Positions 53,131 to 64,000 of a DNA stretch of 64,000 bases are shown here, in pieces. The stretch lies in the NCBI GenBank assembly GCA_964017235.1, contig OZ024935.1:91263207-91327206 (forward strand). Reading direction: 5' to 3'. Position numbers and translations under genes: made by a program. Origin of the DNA: Sabellastarte sp. h YS-2021 (Eukaryota; Annelida; Polychaeta; Sabellida; Sabellidae). The notes below the pieces were generated by a model. It was given only the letters and a program-made list of their open reading frames with translations. It searched no databases and was not told the DNA's origin. Numbering within the stretch: the stretch's first letter is position 1; every line of letters begins with the position of its first letter.

Positions 53131-55990
53131 TATCTTTGATAAATTTGAACAGGACTCCCTGGCCTCTAATTTACCTGAGAGTAAATTTTATAAACCCCTA
53201 CTCAAGAGCAAATTATTACAAGGTGAGACAACCTTGTTTTTGGAGGACAATCTTCAGGAGCTCAACATAGATTTTGCCAAGATCTGTATCTCTCCTAACC
53301 CTCTGGAGCCCCTATGGGTAAGTCCCCCTACAAGTTCTGAAGGAACTTAAGCACCAAGCTGGGCGGAACCTCTCGTAACACTCGTTTGATAAAGTGTCAC
53401 ACTTTTAAAGGCCACCCTTAGAGGGTTAAAAGCTAGATTCCTTACCGTGCCTAAACAATCTACAGCCCATATCCCCCAGAGGGAATCATATACAATGGGC
53501 AAACTCTGGCCTGCTAAGATGCGAGGCAAAGATGACCCTCCTTTAATCACAACTGGGGCCTTCTAGATATCAAAAACTCAGGAATTCGCCCTTTTGGTCT
53601 TCTCCTCTGTTCAAGTCACAATTAGTCAAGGATGAAGAAAAATTCCTCCATTAGGCACCCCCAAGACCCAGAGGTTTTTACACCCTATCAAAATCCCCCT
53701 TTCGTGTTGCCCACCAATAGAAAGAGGCTCCTATGGAGGCAAATTCCTCTCAAGCAGTAACCAATCGTTTTCCTCAGGTAGGGGGAAATCAAACTCAAGA
53801 GCCTTCAGGGGTCATTGTTGACCCATTCTAGGGGACGAGGGCATGGAAACCCCTCCCCTCAATGACTGCTTTCAAACCTCCCTCAGTCCACCAGTAGGAG
53901 GATGCCTCTGTTCTTTCAGAAAAGACTGGCTCACAAACAAATGTTCAGACAATGTGTTAAACATTATCACCAATGGTTACTTTCTTCCAGTCATCTCAAA
54001 ACCAAATTTGGTTAGAGCTCACTGATTCTATCAGGTTACCAGGCCCTTCAAAAGAAAAAGCTTTGACCTCTTTTATGCAGTCTCTTCTGTCAAAGAACGC
54101 AATCGAAAGGGTGGAAAATGTAAAATCTATTGGGTTTTACAGTCACCTGTTTCTTGTACCCAAGCCTCACCAAGGTGTATGCCATTAATAGACCTAAGCA
54201 GGCTCAACACCTTTCTACTTGTAGAAATGTTCAAAATGGAAACACCAGAGTTCATTAGGGCCTCTCTGATTCCATGGGAATGGGTGTCTTTGATAGACCT
54301 ACCTTCCCCATTCTCCCAAGCTCAAGGAAGTACCTAAGGTTTTGCCACAGGTTTTTACCTTCCCCATTCTCCCAAGCTCAAGGAAGTACCTAAGGTTTTG
54401 CCACAGGTCACACGTGTTTCAGTTCACCTCCCTACCCTCCAGACTGGCCACAGCCCCTCAGGTCTTTACAATGATTGTAAAAGAAGTGAAACTGATGGCC
54501 CTGTCAAGGGGAATCAGACTTCACCAGTACCTGGACGACTGGCCGATAGGGCCCAGTCTCAGGAAGAAGCAAAAATAACACTCAGACAGTAGTAGACCTA
54601 ACCCAGTCCTTAGGGTGGATAATAAATCAGCAGAGTTTTCCAAACTAAAACCTACTCAAGTGTTTTCGTTCGTGGGCTACGAATACCATATAGATTCAGC
54701 CCTTGTAAAACCCTCTCAAGAGAGATGGCTCAAATATCAGGATTTGATCATACAACTCAAGTCAAAGCATGTTTTGACTGCAAGATGTTTAATGTCTCTA
54801 ATTGGATTGCTTGCCTCAATGGAGAAAATGGTCCCGAAGGGACACCTTCACATGAGGCCCTTTTCAGTTTGACCTCAAGGCACACCCTCAGATTTCCTCA
54901 GTCTTTGGACACCCTCCTTCCTTGGACAGAAATCATTTCAGCACACCTCGACTGGTGGCAAAATCCCACAAACGTGATGAAAGGTACAGACCTTCAACCC
55001 AAAGACCACAGTATCCAACGCTTTACAGATGCCTCAAACGAAGGCTGTGGCACTCACTTAGAGCCATCCTCTGCAAAAGGTCTGTGGTCAGACAGGGGAA
55101 AAAGCTACACATAAATGTTTAGAGCTTAAGGTGGTTTCTCTGGCCCTTCAAAGGTTCAAGGATCAGTGTCAAAACCAAACAGTGTTAGTTGCCACAGACA
55201 ACTCAACAGCGATAGCCTACATAAACAAACAAGGTGGAACCCACTTGGAGGAGATGTGCGCTCTCCTGTGGAAGATCATGACCTGGTGCCATCATTACCA
55301 GATAACACTAACAGCCAGATACATTCCAGGATGTCTGAATGTGATGGCTGACCTGCTTTCCAGGCTGAACCAAGTTTAGTCATTAGATGATCACTGCATC
55401 CACAGGTGTTCAAGCAGATCTGTCTCAAGTGGTTCACTTCTCATGCAGATCTATTTGCCACTCACCTAGACCACAAAATTCTACTGTACATATCTCCTGT
55501 CCCAGACCAAAATGCTTGGGACATAGATGCTCTGAACATAACTTGGTTGGGTCTCAGTGCTTATGCTTACCCTCCCATGGCTCTCCTTCACAGGGTTACA
55601 GCTACACTCACTTCCTATCTAAACAAACTATCCTGCCTTGTTATAGACAAGCAGATCAACAGCCTTGGGCCTGGTCCAAATCAAAGCATGATATTAGGGC
55701 CTTTGCAGCCTCTAAGGCCTTTTACGCTGGTTTATCAGTGGGCCAATCATGCAAGCGTGTCACTGGAAAGCTTACACACATTTTTTACCTGAAAGACCTT
55801 ACTAGGGCAGACAACAACAACAATATGTATCTGGGACCAGTAGTAGCGGCAAAACAAGTCTTAGACCCTTCCCCTTGGCATACTCATCTTCGGGAAGAAA
55901 AGAAGGGGGGCACACCCGCTGCAGCCGAGTCTTCAGGAGTCTATCCCAGGGTCCCAGTATTGGTTACCTCTCAAGATGTTTACAGTAAGG
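53057..55990 (+). pseudogene. Decayed DIRS1-like retroelement (gag, RT, RNase H, recombinase tail)
   Basis: Plus-strand pieces in order: gag-like start 53057-53350; RT entry NAIERVENVKSIGFYSHLFL and VPKPHQG, then PLIDLSRLNTFL; FQFTSLPSRLATAPQVFTMI; HQYLDDW (YLDD active site, about 54525); KPTQVFSFVGYEYHIDSALV; RNase H with FTDASNEGCG, LELKVVSLAL, VATDNSTAIAYINKQGG and LNVMADLLSRL; then FATHLDHKILLYISPVPDQN, typical of DIRS1 after RNase H. The recombinase is mostly deleted. Only HDIRAFAASKAFYAGLSVGQ (H-x-x-R), a shifted region and IFYLKDL with the Tyr remain (55690-55800). Stops and frameshifts are frequent. A local duplication (TTCCCCATTCTCCCAAGCTC) repeats at 54306 and 54360. It is a different lineage from the PAT-like elements. 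Confidence 0.85.
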
Positions 55991-56369
55991 TCACTTATAT
56001 TTTAACTGTATAATGTATTTAGTGTTTACCAGTGTACCATAATCTCATATTTAGGATGGCAAAATTGATGAGATTCAAGCCTAGGGCTTTATTATTATAG
56101 CAGTGATGCCCTTAGGGGCTACTACCTTGAGTGAGCACGGCTGCACTCTCTTCTCTCAAAACATTCAGACACGACCCATACTGTCATTCATTAAATTCTG
56201 GTTTTTGGCTACTTGCAGACCCGACTTTAGAACTGGGGCTCTGTAACTGGGACTTAAACTGGTAATTTGGGAATGTTTTGGCACATTTGTAAATTCTAAA
56301 TTCAAGAAAAATGGACAACATTCTTCCAGTCTCAGCTGTAATCCTGCCACCCGGGTGGTTGAATTCAGC
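55991..56369. other. 3' flank of the DIRS1-like remnant
   Basis: Nothing recognised. It may contain the inverted terminal region of the DIRS1-like element, which could not be matched. Confidence 0.35.
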
Positions 56370-56710
56370 ATTCAGTTCCACATGGTAAGCTATTGTAGCA
56401 CAATAAAATTGAAAATTTTAATTACTTAAATGTAACTTTTATAAGCTACAAGCTTACCATGTGGAACTGAGGAAAGTCCCAACCTACCTCAACGCTATTT
56501 TTCAGCTGAGGGGGTATGGGCTAAATTTACCAGGAGAGAAGAAGGCTGAATTAACAAATGACACTGCTATGGTACATACCAAACCACGGACTCAGCCAAA
56601 TCCAAACGTCCATTTTTCTTGGTCGTTGGCTGGAGTCCTGAGGCCTCCCGAGTTAGCATTCAGTCGCACATGGTAAGCTTGTACCTTATAAAAGCTACAT
56701 TTAAATGTAA
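56370..56710. mobile_element. Small inverted-repeat element (MITE-like) with an extra inverted tip
   Basis: Termini 56426-56472 and 56658-56704 are inverted repeats of about 45 bp: TTAAATGTAACTTTTATAAG then CTACAAGCTTACCATGTG on the left, the complement with a few changes on the right. A third copy of the tip, CAGTTCCACATGGTAAGCT, lies just outside at 56373-56391 in opposite orientation to the left tip. The internal part is about 185 bp with no coding capacity. Confidence 0.7.
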
Positions 56711-57099
56711 AATGTGCAAAAATGTTGGGTCGGTTACATATTCCCGACAGATAGTAGCACATACCAACTTTTCTGGAGCAATCTCCCCACCTGACTTGTG
56801 GTCAGGATGATTTACTCAAGGACAAGATGGGAAATTACCATGGCAAGCCATAACCAACAAGCCATATTGGCAAACAGACAGGACTGGAGCATTTCCTAGA
56901 CTCACCCTGACCAGAGTGATTAAATTCTGGAGTTGGGATCCAGAGTCGGGATAGAACCAAAGCTATATAAACCCCCTCTGGCTGTCATAAAACATCATTT
57001 GTCACTGTAAAGATACCAGCTACGCATCAGAGAGACTTTCTAAACAAGCTTAGGGTACATTTGTTTTTATTTAGTTTAATATTTTGATGATCTTGATTT

Positions 57100-58260
57100 G
57101 CAGACAGGGACGGACACATCTGAACCAAGGACCAGCACCTGCCCCGCCAGCACCAAAGCCATCAAACCCATGAGTCATGCCCTGGATGCTTCAAGGACAA
57201 GAAAAAGGATGCTACAGCAACCTCCTGACTGACCTAATAAAGACTGATATCCCAGGATACCAGAATTTTGTCAAGATGCCACCTGCCTTTTTGACCTCAT
57301 CGAAGACCACAAACACCACTGCATCAATAAGTCAGTCACCAATTTCAGGAAGCCCTTAGAATTTGGATTGAAACTGGCAAAAACACTGAGACACCTGTCA
57401 ACCAGAGAGACCTACACCTCCTTGCAGTTTCAGTGGCTGGTTGGGCAAACCACCATCTATACTTTTGTTCCCCAGGTCTGCTCAGCCATCCTTGCTGAAT
57501 TCCAGGATGGATATTTGTACTCTCCTACTAACCCTGAAGAATGAAAAAGGTTGGAGGAGGACTTCAGAACCAGATGGAACGTCCCCCATGCTCTTGAGGC
57601 CCTAGAAGGAAGCATATTGCCATGAAGAAGTCCAAGAAATGAAGAAGTGACTATTATTATAGAGCTTCTTGGTGCTGCTAGCCCTGGTTGACACAGAATA
57701 CAAATTCCTCTGAATAGATTGTGGCTCAAGTAGATCTTCATCAGATCAGATTTTTAACTGAGGCAATTTGAGGGAGAAGATCGAGGATGGCAGCCTGAGC
57801 CTTCTGGCACATGAACCACTGGGGGAGGGACAGCCATATTAACACTTCTTCTTCCTGGGTGACGACGCATTTGCCTTGATGCCATGGATGGTGAAACCCT
57901 ACAGCAGAAGACAACTCTCAAGGGAAGAAAATATAGCCAACTACAGGATCTCAAGAGGCAGGAGGGTGCTAGAAAATGCTTTTGGAATATTATTGAGCAG
58001 GTTCCGGGTACTACTTGGCACCATGGAGCAAAGGCCAAGGGTTGTCTGAGGCATTGTTTTTACATGTGTGGTGTAACATGGTGAGAACACACCAGGGAGG
58101 AGTAGACAGGACATTAACCCCAGGAAATGATGTAGTGGCCCTACAAAATGAGGAGGCTGTAAATGTGCCCAATGAGAACTACAGGAAACCTTTGAAGGAG
58201 GCAAAAAATCAATGAGACCTACTGAAAGATAACTTCAATCACATGGGGGCATTGGTTGGA
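57100..58260 (+). pseudogene. Second Harbinger transposase, heavily decayed
   Basis: Pieces: PWMLQGQEKGCYSNLLTDLI then KTDIPGYQNFV (compare MADLYATDIPGFTNY); LEFGLKLAKTLRHLSTRETY; VGQTTIYTFVPQVCSAILAE (the part missing from the 46-kb copy); EEWKRLEEDFRTRWNVPHAL; ALEG where ALDG is expected (first Asp changed to Glu); [20 protein letters not shown] with the second Asp; and [17 protein letters not shown] with the Glu. Many stops and shifts. A non-coding tail near 58320-58380 (CCTTTTCAGGACTA) is shared with 47650-47710. No MADF gene was found nearby. Confidence 0.85.
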
Positions 58261-60454
58261 CAGGAGGACTGGATCTGAAATAGAAGCTACCCTGGGTGCA
58301 GAAGAAGCTGGCATCTATCAGTCCTTTCACTACTAGTATCATTCCTTTTCAGGACTATCCAGTTATTCCAAGAACTTTTATTAAAACTGGTCTTATTCAA
58401 ATTTCTAACAAATTTCCAAACAAAATCGAATCCAGTTCCAACAAGTTTCAAAACTATTGCAAACAAAATCAGAAGCCCCCTGTTTAAAACCTTCACCCCA
58501 AGTTATGTAAGAATTTTTCCAAAATTATTTTCGAGCAAATTTGCAAGATAGTTTTTCAAAATCATCAAAATGTTTGGCGAACCTCTAAAGTTTCTCAAAG
58601 GGTCAAAAGTCAAAAGGTCGAATCCAAAGGTCAAAATACTTTCCCCAAATATCAAACCTTCAATTTTGAAGCACACATTCATTTATTCACTCAGGCCCAA
58701 TTTTCTTTGTTAAATAATCAGCGGTTTGTAAAACACAAAATCCTAATATATTAAACCAGCCAACTTGTAAAACTCAACACTGTCTTATATAATTGAAAAA
58801 AGAAGCAAACACCTATCTTGACATACTGCCAGATGTAATGTGTCAGATTCCAAATGATGCATTGTGCAAACTGACTGTCCTTATGTAGGCATAGATTTCA
58901 TAACAGACAAGCTGTGGGTCGAATAAATGAAGCTGGTATGCCCTACACAGTTTCGGCTAGTCTGTTGCTGTAGCCATCTTGTTGGTTTCTGTTTACAGCT
59001 TGCCTGTAAGTGTTTGTGGCTTTTGATGCTGAGATGTTATTGACCCTGCAATGGAAGACTGGGAGAATTCCCAATTTGAAGGGAAGTTACCAAGTCAAGT
59101 CAGTAATGTTTATGACAGGCCAGTTTGCTTTCAAGTATGGTCAGTTTGTGTTGACGGCCTGGAGTCCTGTTACTTAACCAGGACAGGATGGCAAGTTCTT
59201 CCAGACAGGACAGTAACAGTATAGGACAAAATGGGGGGTGTAACCGACAAACCGTAAAGATCCATGACAGAACGGTTACCAGGTGTGTGGAGCCAAGGTC
59301 CGGATACAGAGTCGGGGTGGGTCAGGATCGGCTCCAGTGGAATGCCCCCATAATCAAAATGGAAACACAAGAATTCACAAGTTTTGAGAATGTACAGTTA
59401 ATTCCAATGGCCTCTCATTTGAAGTTTATACAGACCTTATTCATAGAAACCCATTTGTAAGCAAAACAAACCAATGACTTGCTTGCATTTGTAATGGTAC
59501 AATTTCAACACACGCATAACCCAAGTGTGAGCATCACAAGTATAGAGCTCAGTTCTGTGTATTTGTCCATCTTATTACTTATCAGTTATGCCTGAATTTA
59601 GTATACAACACCAGCATCCTGTGCTTACATAATCACCCCTAGAGTGTCCACAGGTAATTAAAATCTGAGTTTTGAACAGCAACCATAGTTTTCTAAGTAT
59701 TCTGTAGTGTCAGTTTCCTTATAATTGAGAGTTTCGCAACATTTATTGTTTCAACATTACTTATTCTTAGTGTGTTAAGTTTAGTCGTGTGTTTTGTTAT
59801 TTTAAAAGTTTGTGCATAGATCTTGAAAATTTGAAAATGTAAGGATATATAACTTAAATAACAGTGCATTAAATATCTTCAAAGATTCCAAAACTTGGAA
59901 ATGCAGATAACGCTATGTTATATTGCTAAAAGCCTTGCCACAAGAGAAAATTAAAGGATTTATTTATTATTTCTGCCAAATAAGATGTGTCATGAGTTTG
60001 TCTGTTTGCAAAATAACTCAGTTGTGGACATATTTCATTGAAAAACACATTTTCAAAAACCGACTATACATAAGGAACAGATGAATAAATTTTGGTGGTG
60101 ATTCATATCAGTGACAGTTATTGTACACACTCATAAACAATAATGGACATGTTCTCCATGGACATCTGTAAGTTCCATTGTTCCATGTAGAATTAATACA
60201 TTCATATGAGTATGAAACTAGCATATCTTTAAAAAATCGGCCGACCATGCGACCAACAGTAAACATCTGTCCGACTGTGGAATGCTATCTGGGATGCTAT
60301 CCCTTTGGTGTCTCCATTTGCCTCCTGAAGTAATGCTCCAATCACACTACAATTGGTATATCCTATGAAAGGTTTGTTAATGACTTACTTATTCCATGTA
60401 ACACCACACTTATACATAATATAACAAAACGTGATATATTTAAATAACACAATT
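58261..60454. other. Non-coding stretch
   Basis: Except for the Harbinger-related tail at 58320-58380, nothing was recognised. Confidence 0.4.
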
Positions 60455-60930
60455 CTATTTAAGAAAAAAAATCATTGCATCTTTTTCTCCATGATATGCT
60501 GTTTTAAAATAATGAGTTTTTAGTTTCTTTTTGAAGATGTCCAATGGAAGTTCAATGTTCCTGATATCATCTGGCAGTTCATTGCAATACTTTGGTGCCA
60601 CAACACTTAAGAGCCGGTCACCCATAGAGACAAGTCTTTTTTCTTGTAGCATCTATGATTTTCTTGCCAATCTTGTGGTGTGTTGACGTTGCTGGTAGTT
60701 AAGTATTGATGTCAAATATGATGGTGCCTGTCGATTCAAACTCTTATATACTAGTAGATTTATTTTAAATTTGATCCGAAACTTAACAGGCAACGAGTGG
60801 AGCTGATGCAGGTGAACCGATATAGAATCATGTTTCTTGACATTCAAAACTATCCTGGCAGCCCAATTTCATACTTTCTGCAACTTATGGATGAGATATT
60901 GTGGGAGTTCACACTTCTGTCAATAATGTT
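60455..60930 (-). pseudogene. LINE reverse transcriptase C-terminal fragment (second family)
   Basis: Minus strand: WNWAARIVLNVKKHD, ISVHLHQLHSLPVKFRIKFK, INLLVYKSLNRQAPSYL, a stop, then KRLVSMGDRLLSVVAPKYCN and ELPDDIRNIELPLDIFKKKL, then KTHYFKTAY. This is the common C-terminal region (LHWLPV-x-x-RI, NGLAPSYL, GDRAFS-x-xAPKLWN-x-LP) of CR1/Rex-type LINEs. It is 5'-truncated near 60930 and is a different family from the copies at 3.6/10.9 and 31.7 kb. Confidence 0.8.
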
Positions 60931-61239
60931 TATATGCTGTTTATTACCTAATCTCAGTGGCTACCCATATGAAAGATTTCAACTGTTCAAAATTTCTGCC
61001 CATCAGCAGCTGTATGAATGTTACATTCCATACCCAGCCATAATGCAGGATGTCCCATCATTTCTATTGCCTTTCTTGTGCCACGGTTCCCAACGATTAC
61101 CATAAATATATTAACATAAGAACTTGAGTTTGTTATCAGTACAGACCCCAAACAGTGGGTTATTTCCAAATAATGGACAAAATGTCACCCAAACCACACA
61201 TCAAGGGAGTAGGTGCAGTCAGAAGGCTTGGGTCAAAGG
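60931..61239. other. Short non-coding interval
   Basis: Possibly decayed LINE on the minus strand, but no motif is secure. Confidence 0.3.
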
Positions 61240-61690
61240 AAAGATGGAGGAATTTAATTTTTTTGATACACCTCCAAACACAGTCAGAGGACCAAGTGCC
61301 CTGCTTTATAATATCAACACGGACCCCGTGTTCAAAGGCCAAAGATGCCCCAGACCTCCTAAAGGAATGAAATGTGAATGGTGTTGCATTTGTAATAAAG
61401 GCAACACTCTCTTCAAGTGCTTCCTGGCCATGCTATCTGTAAGAGGAGACAATTTGTTGGCTTTAAAATGGCAAACAATGGATCATTATTTGAGCCAGGA
61501 ACCATTTGTAGCATATTAGATAATGCTGTGACTGGACACAACCTGGACCCCAGGCAATTTAGAAATGACCTTACGAGCAATCTTATCTCGAGACTGAATG
61601 GTTTCAGACCATTTCACTAGAACAATAGCCTGTTTGTCAGAAAAGACGATATCGCCTTGAGCCAAATGCCTTGATGAGTCAAAGCCATTT
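61240..61690 (-). pseudogene. Tyrosine recombinase remnant, nucleophile Tyr replaced by Cys
   Basis: Minus strand: FDSSRHLAQGDIVFSDKQAI, VLVKWSETIQSRDKIA, then in another frame TFHSFRRSGASLAFEHG and IIKQGTWSSDCVWRC. These match YHLARGDIIF, LIKWSKTLQD, FHAFRRSGASFAF and SHGTWTSECVWKY of the 39-kb enzyme. The second catalytic His is Gln and the Tyr nucleophile is Cys, so the enzyme is dead. It belongs with the RT remnant at 62.1-63.0 kb. Confidence 0.8.
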
Positions 61691-62089
61691 ATTTTGCATG
61701 GGGGACCATGTTTGAAAATCTCAAAAATGAGAAGAATGTCAAAAGATATACTGAAATGAAAATTTGTAAAAATTCTAATGTCTCAGTTACAGAAATAATA
61801 TCCACAACACCTTTTCGGTAAATATTGATTTTGAATTGACAACATGCAGATAATGCAGATAGCAGTCATATCTTATGAGCACATGCCCGCAGTGTGGCAG
61901 CTTTTGTCTTTCAAGATGTGAGGACATCCACCAATGCCATATTACCACATTTAACACAAATTTTCTTATATTTCCACTGATATGGCCAAAACTTTCAAAG
62001 CCACAAAATATTTATCATTTCAAGTTGAACAATAGAATTGATAATTTTGATTTTTTTTTGGAATTGGTAAAGCATAACACTGGTTATCA
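61691..62089. other. Interval between recombinase and RT remnants
   Basis: The rest of RNase H and the recombinase N-terminus should lie here. Nothing was recognised, so they are deleted or replaced. Confidence 0.35.
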
Positions 62090-62975
62090 AAAATTCCCCC
62101 CCATTCCAGTAAGAGTTGCATTCAGATGCAACTCTGCTTGGACAGGCTTAGTGTCATAGTAAATGACCCCATTAAACTCTCCCAAAAAAGTGTGAAACCA
62201 ATTCAGATCGCTAAAAAAGTCCGTGGTCAGAAAAATGATCTATTGACTACATTTTTTGTTAAGATCATAAGCATACAGTTAAATAACGTACCAGCAGGTC
62301 TCACACATATTGATAAATATAACAAAGAGCCCAGCAATGACTGTAGCTGCCTGTTTGAGCAAAATTGTTTTATTTGCCATTGATTACACATGTTAATAAA
62401 GTTGTCAAGCTTATCAGGTGGGACAGACATGGTCCTGGTTTCCGTGTTAGTAAGTATACCTAAGCACACCAAAGAGGTACATGGACCCACCAACTTTTTA
62501 AGATTGATAGCAAGACCCAACTGGGTCAAAAGCTCTAATAATGTCTCCAAAGACTGATGAATATTGGACGGCAATCTGCAGTATATTAATTCATCGATTT
62601 AGTTGTTCAGATGTGGGAAATCCATGTTGTTTTATAATATATCTAATGCTATAGGTCACTTTTCAAGGAAACTGACCCATGTCTGTCCCTGAATGGTACC
62701 GATTGATTAATGAAACACGACTGATGACCCAAAAGATCCCCTAAAAGTCCCCTAGATCAACTTTAAGCTGCCTGAAAGCTCGGCTAATATAAACTTTATA
62801 TAGCAAAGACCCAGGTCCCAATTCAATAATTTTCTTGACAATGTCATCAACAGATGGATAATTCAGGACAAAGTTCGAACCCAGGTATGTGTTTTTCTGA
62901 ACATCAGTATTAACCAAAAAATTTTCAGGCCAGCTCAAATCCACAACAGTGTGTCTGACCTCAGAGTCTTGTCAA
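62090..62975 (-). pseudogene. RT and start of RNase H of a PAT-like element, minus strand
   Basis: Minus strand in order: SEVRHTVVDLSWPENFLVN, NYPSVDDIVKKIIELGPGSL, YKVYISRAFRQLKVD, a damaged catalytic region (no readable YxDD), LLELLTQLGLAINLKKLVGP, LVCLGILTNTETRTMSVPPD, RQLQSLLGSLLYLSICVRP, DLNWFHTFLGEFNGV and LHLNATLTGMGG. The first RNase H Asp (ELDAC elsewhere) is Asn. There are multiple shifts. The order matches the 36-39 kb pol but is inverted. Confidence 0.8.
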
Positions 62976-62984
62976 GTAAATTCT

Positions 62985-64000
62985 TGCACAGTTGCAGTCA
63001 TTAGGTGATAGACTGGATTGTTTAGAGCAGAATCCGGTTAAGAAAATATGGGATAAGAGTAAGATTAAGAGTTCTGAGAAAACCATCAAAGTTTCTGTGA
63101 CTGGCAGTGGTTCAGCGAGAAATGACATAGTTAGGGATGCTACTGCTTTAGGTTGTATGTTTCCTTCCCCTTCTGACTTGCAGCAAGATGCAAAAATTCA
63201 GCAGGAGGTGCAGCTTAGACTGCAAGAATTAGTAGATAATGCAGGGAAAGGTAATAAAAATTAAATCTCAGAGAGGCGGTAGGTTGATGTATGTGTAGGC
63301 AAGAGAATTAAATGGCCACACAAATTTTTCTTGTCGGGTTGTACAAAGGAGTGTGTTTCTTAAAATCAGTTTACTCCCATACAGTAGATGGCTGGCTTCT
63401 GTCCTTAAGAGAGGATATGCTAGATTATGCGGCAGCAAAAGCCAGCCATGCAGTATTGTTATGCACAATGGAGCAGGGGAAGGTAAAGGATTGGCCTGAT
63501 GTAGATGATTTTGACAGGACTCGGGTCCTTGGCGTTACTGAAGATAATCACCCTTCAGCTAAGAAATTTGCGAGGGATATGCATGCATATATTGCTGAAG
63601 AACTGTCATATGGAGCCATGATAGGTCCTTTGGGACCCATCTGTATTTGCCTATTGATGAATTGTTACTGTCATGCATCATTTTGGTTTGTGAAGACCTG
63701 CCTCATGCATTGATTTTTAAAGCTTTGCATTTATTGTGTTTATTTTCTTTCCTTAAGTTGTCTAACATCTTGCCACATTCCATAGCTGCTTTTGATAGTA
63801 GTAGGCACCTTTGTAGAGCAGATATTGTATTTTTAGAGCAAGATGCAGTTATCATAGTGAAATGGTCAAAAACATTAACCATTAACATTCCAAACTTGAA
63901 TTTATCCATCTTGTACCCTGTTTCTGCTTTGAGAGCCTTAAGAGCTTACATGGCTGGACAATCTCTTGCCTGCTGATCATGTTGCACTTAAAATTCATCT
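62985..64000 (+). mobile_element. Internally deleted PAT-like element: gag, pol scrap, recombinase; runs off the window
   Basis: Plus-strand pieces: gag coiled coil LGDRLDCLEQNP and QEVQLRLQELVDNAGKG (62992-63264); after one shift SQRGG and RIKWPHKFFLSGCTKECVS; MAGFCP; AKASHAVLLCTMEQGKVKDW (63429-63500). It then passes straight into pol entry sequence EDNHPSAKKFARDMHAYIAE and GAMIGPLG, counterpart of DNHTSAKNYPQDVETYLQEE in the complete element. The recombinase part 63660-63976 follows with FSFLKLSNILPHS, VIIVKWSKTL and LYPVSALRAL. The gag zinc region, the pol spacer, all RT-RNase H and the recombinase N-terminus are missing. Its start lies within about 15 bp of the inverted RT remnant. Confidence 0.8.

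Noticed and set aside
59188-59460. 90-codon plus-strand frame
   Set aside because: No recognisable domain, no splice context and no homologue in the window.

Overview
The window is eukaryotic. It has AT-rich, gene-poor DNA, genes split by GT-AG introns, tRNA-derived SINEs, LINE 3' ends, PIF/Harbinger DNA transposons and several tyrosine-recombinase (DIRS-order) retroelements. The AIG1/GIMAP genes, the SINE style and the DIRS/Harbinger mix suggest a marine invertebrate, probably a lophotrochozoan such as a mollusc. That assignment is an inference from composition only. No bacterial operon, CRISPR array, rRNA or genuine tRNA gene was seen.

Layout. 1-12 kb: mostly non-coding, with a Harbinger MADF-gene remnant (2.1 kb), a LINE 3' end (3.6 kb), a minus-strand GIMAP-like gene in two visible exons (7360-7083 and 5727-5343), a SINE (8.6 kb), a diverged ~570-bp tandem duplication (9.2-10.3 kb) and a second copy of the same LINE 3' end (10.9 kb). 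12-21 kb: a plus-strand gag plus truncated pol remnant (12.2-14.0 kb), then a minus-strand DIRS-order element (21.2 to 14.4 kb) with gag, a Cys-rich spacer ORF, RT-RNase H and tyrosine recombinase. A SINE interrupts its gag and a 2.06-kb foldback transposon splits its recombinase. 24.5-27.5 kb: a plus-strand GIMAP GTPase gene with three exons, all GTPase motifs and a CaaX-type C-terminus. 28-35 kb: SINEs and a LINE remnant. 35.1-42.7 kb: a structurally complete PAT/Ngaro-like element with split direct repeats (A1 - gag - pol - recombinase - B1 - A2 - spacer - B2) and three long intact ORFs. 45.9-51.0 kb: a Harbinger element with transposase and MADF partner in convergent orientation, both damaged. 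52.6-56.0 kb: a decayed DIRS1-like element. 56.4 kb: a small inverted-repeat element. 57.1-58.3 kb: a second, more decayed Harbinger transposase. 60.5-64.0 kb: a LINE remnant and two opposed DIRS-order remnants; the last runs off the window.

How things work together. The only likely host genes are the two GIMAP-like genes. They share a phase-2 intron at the same codon and both end in a possible prenylation motif, but one has lost the P-loop and the DxxG motif. Everything else recognisable is mobile DNA. The points most worth following are the slippery heptamer plus hairpin at the gag/pol junction of two unrelated-sequence PAT-like copies, the pseudo-GTPase GIMAP, and the Cys-rich ORF in the minus-strand element. 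Exon boundaries, element ends and family names come from reading the sequence only; no database search was possible.
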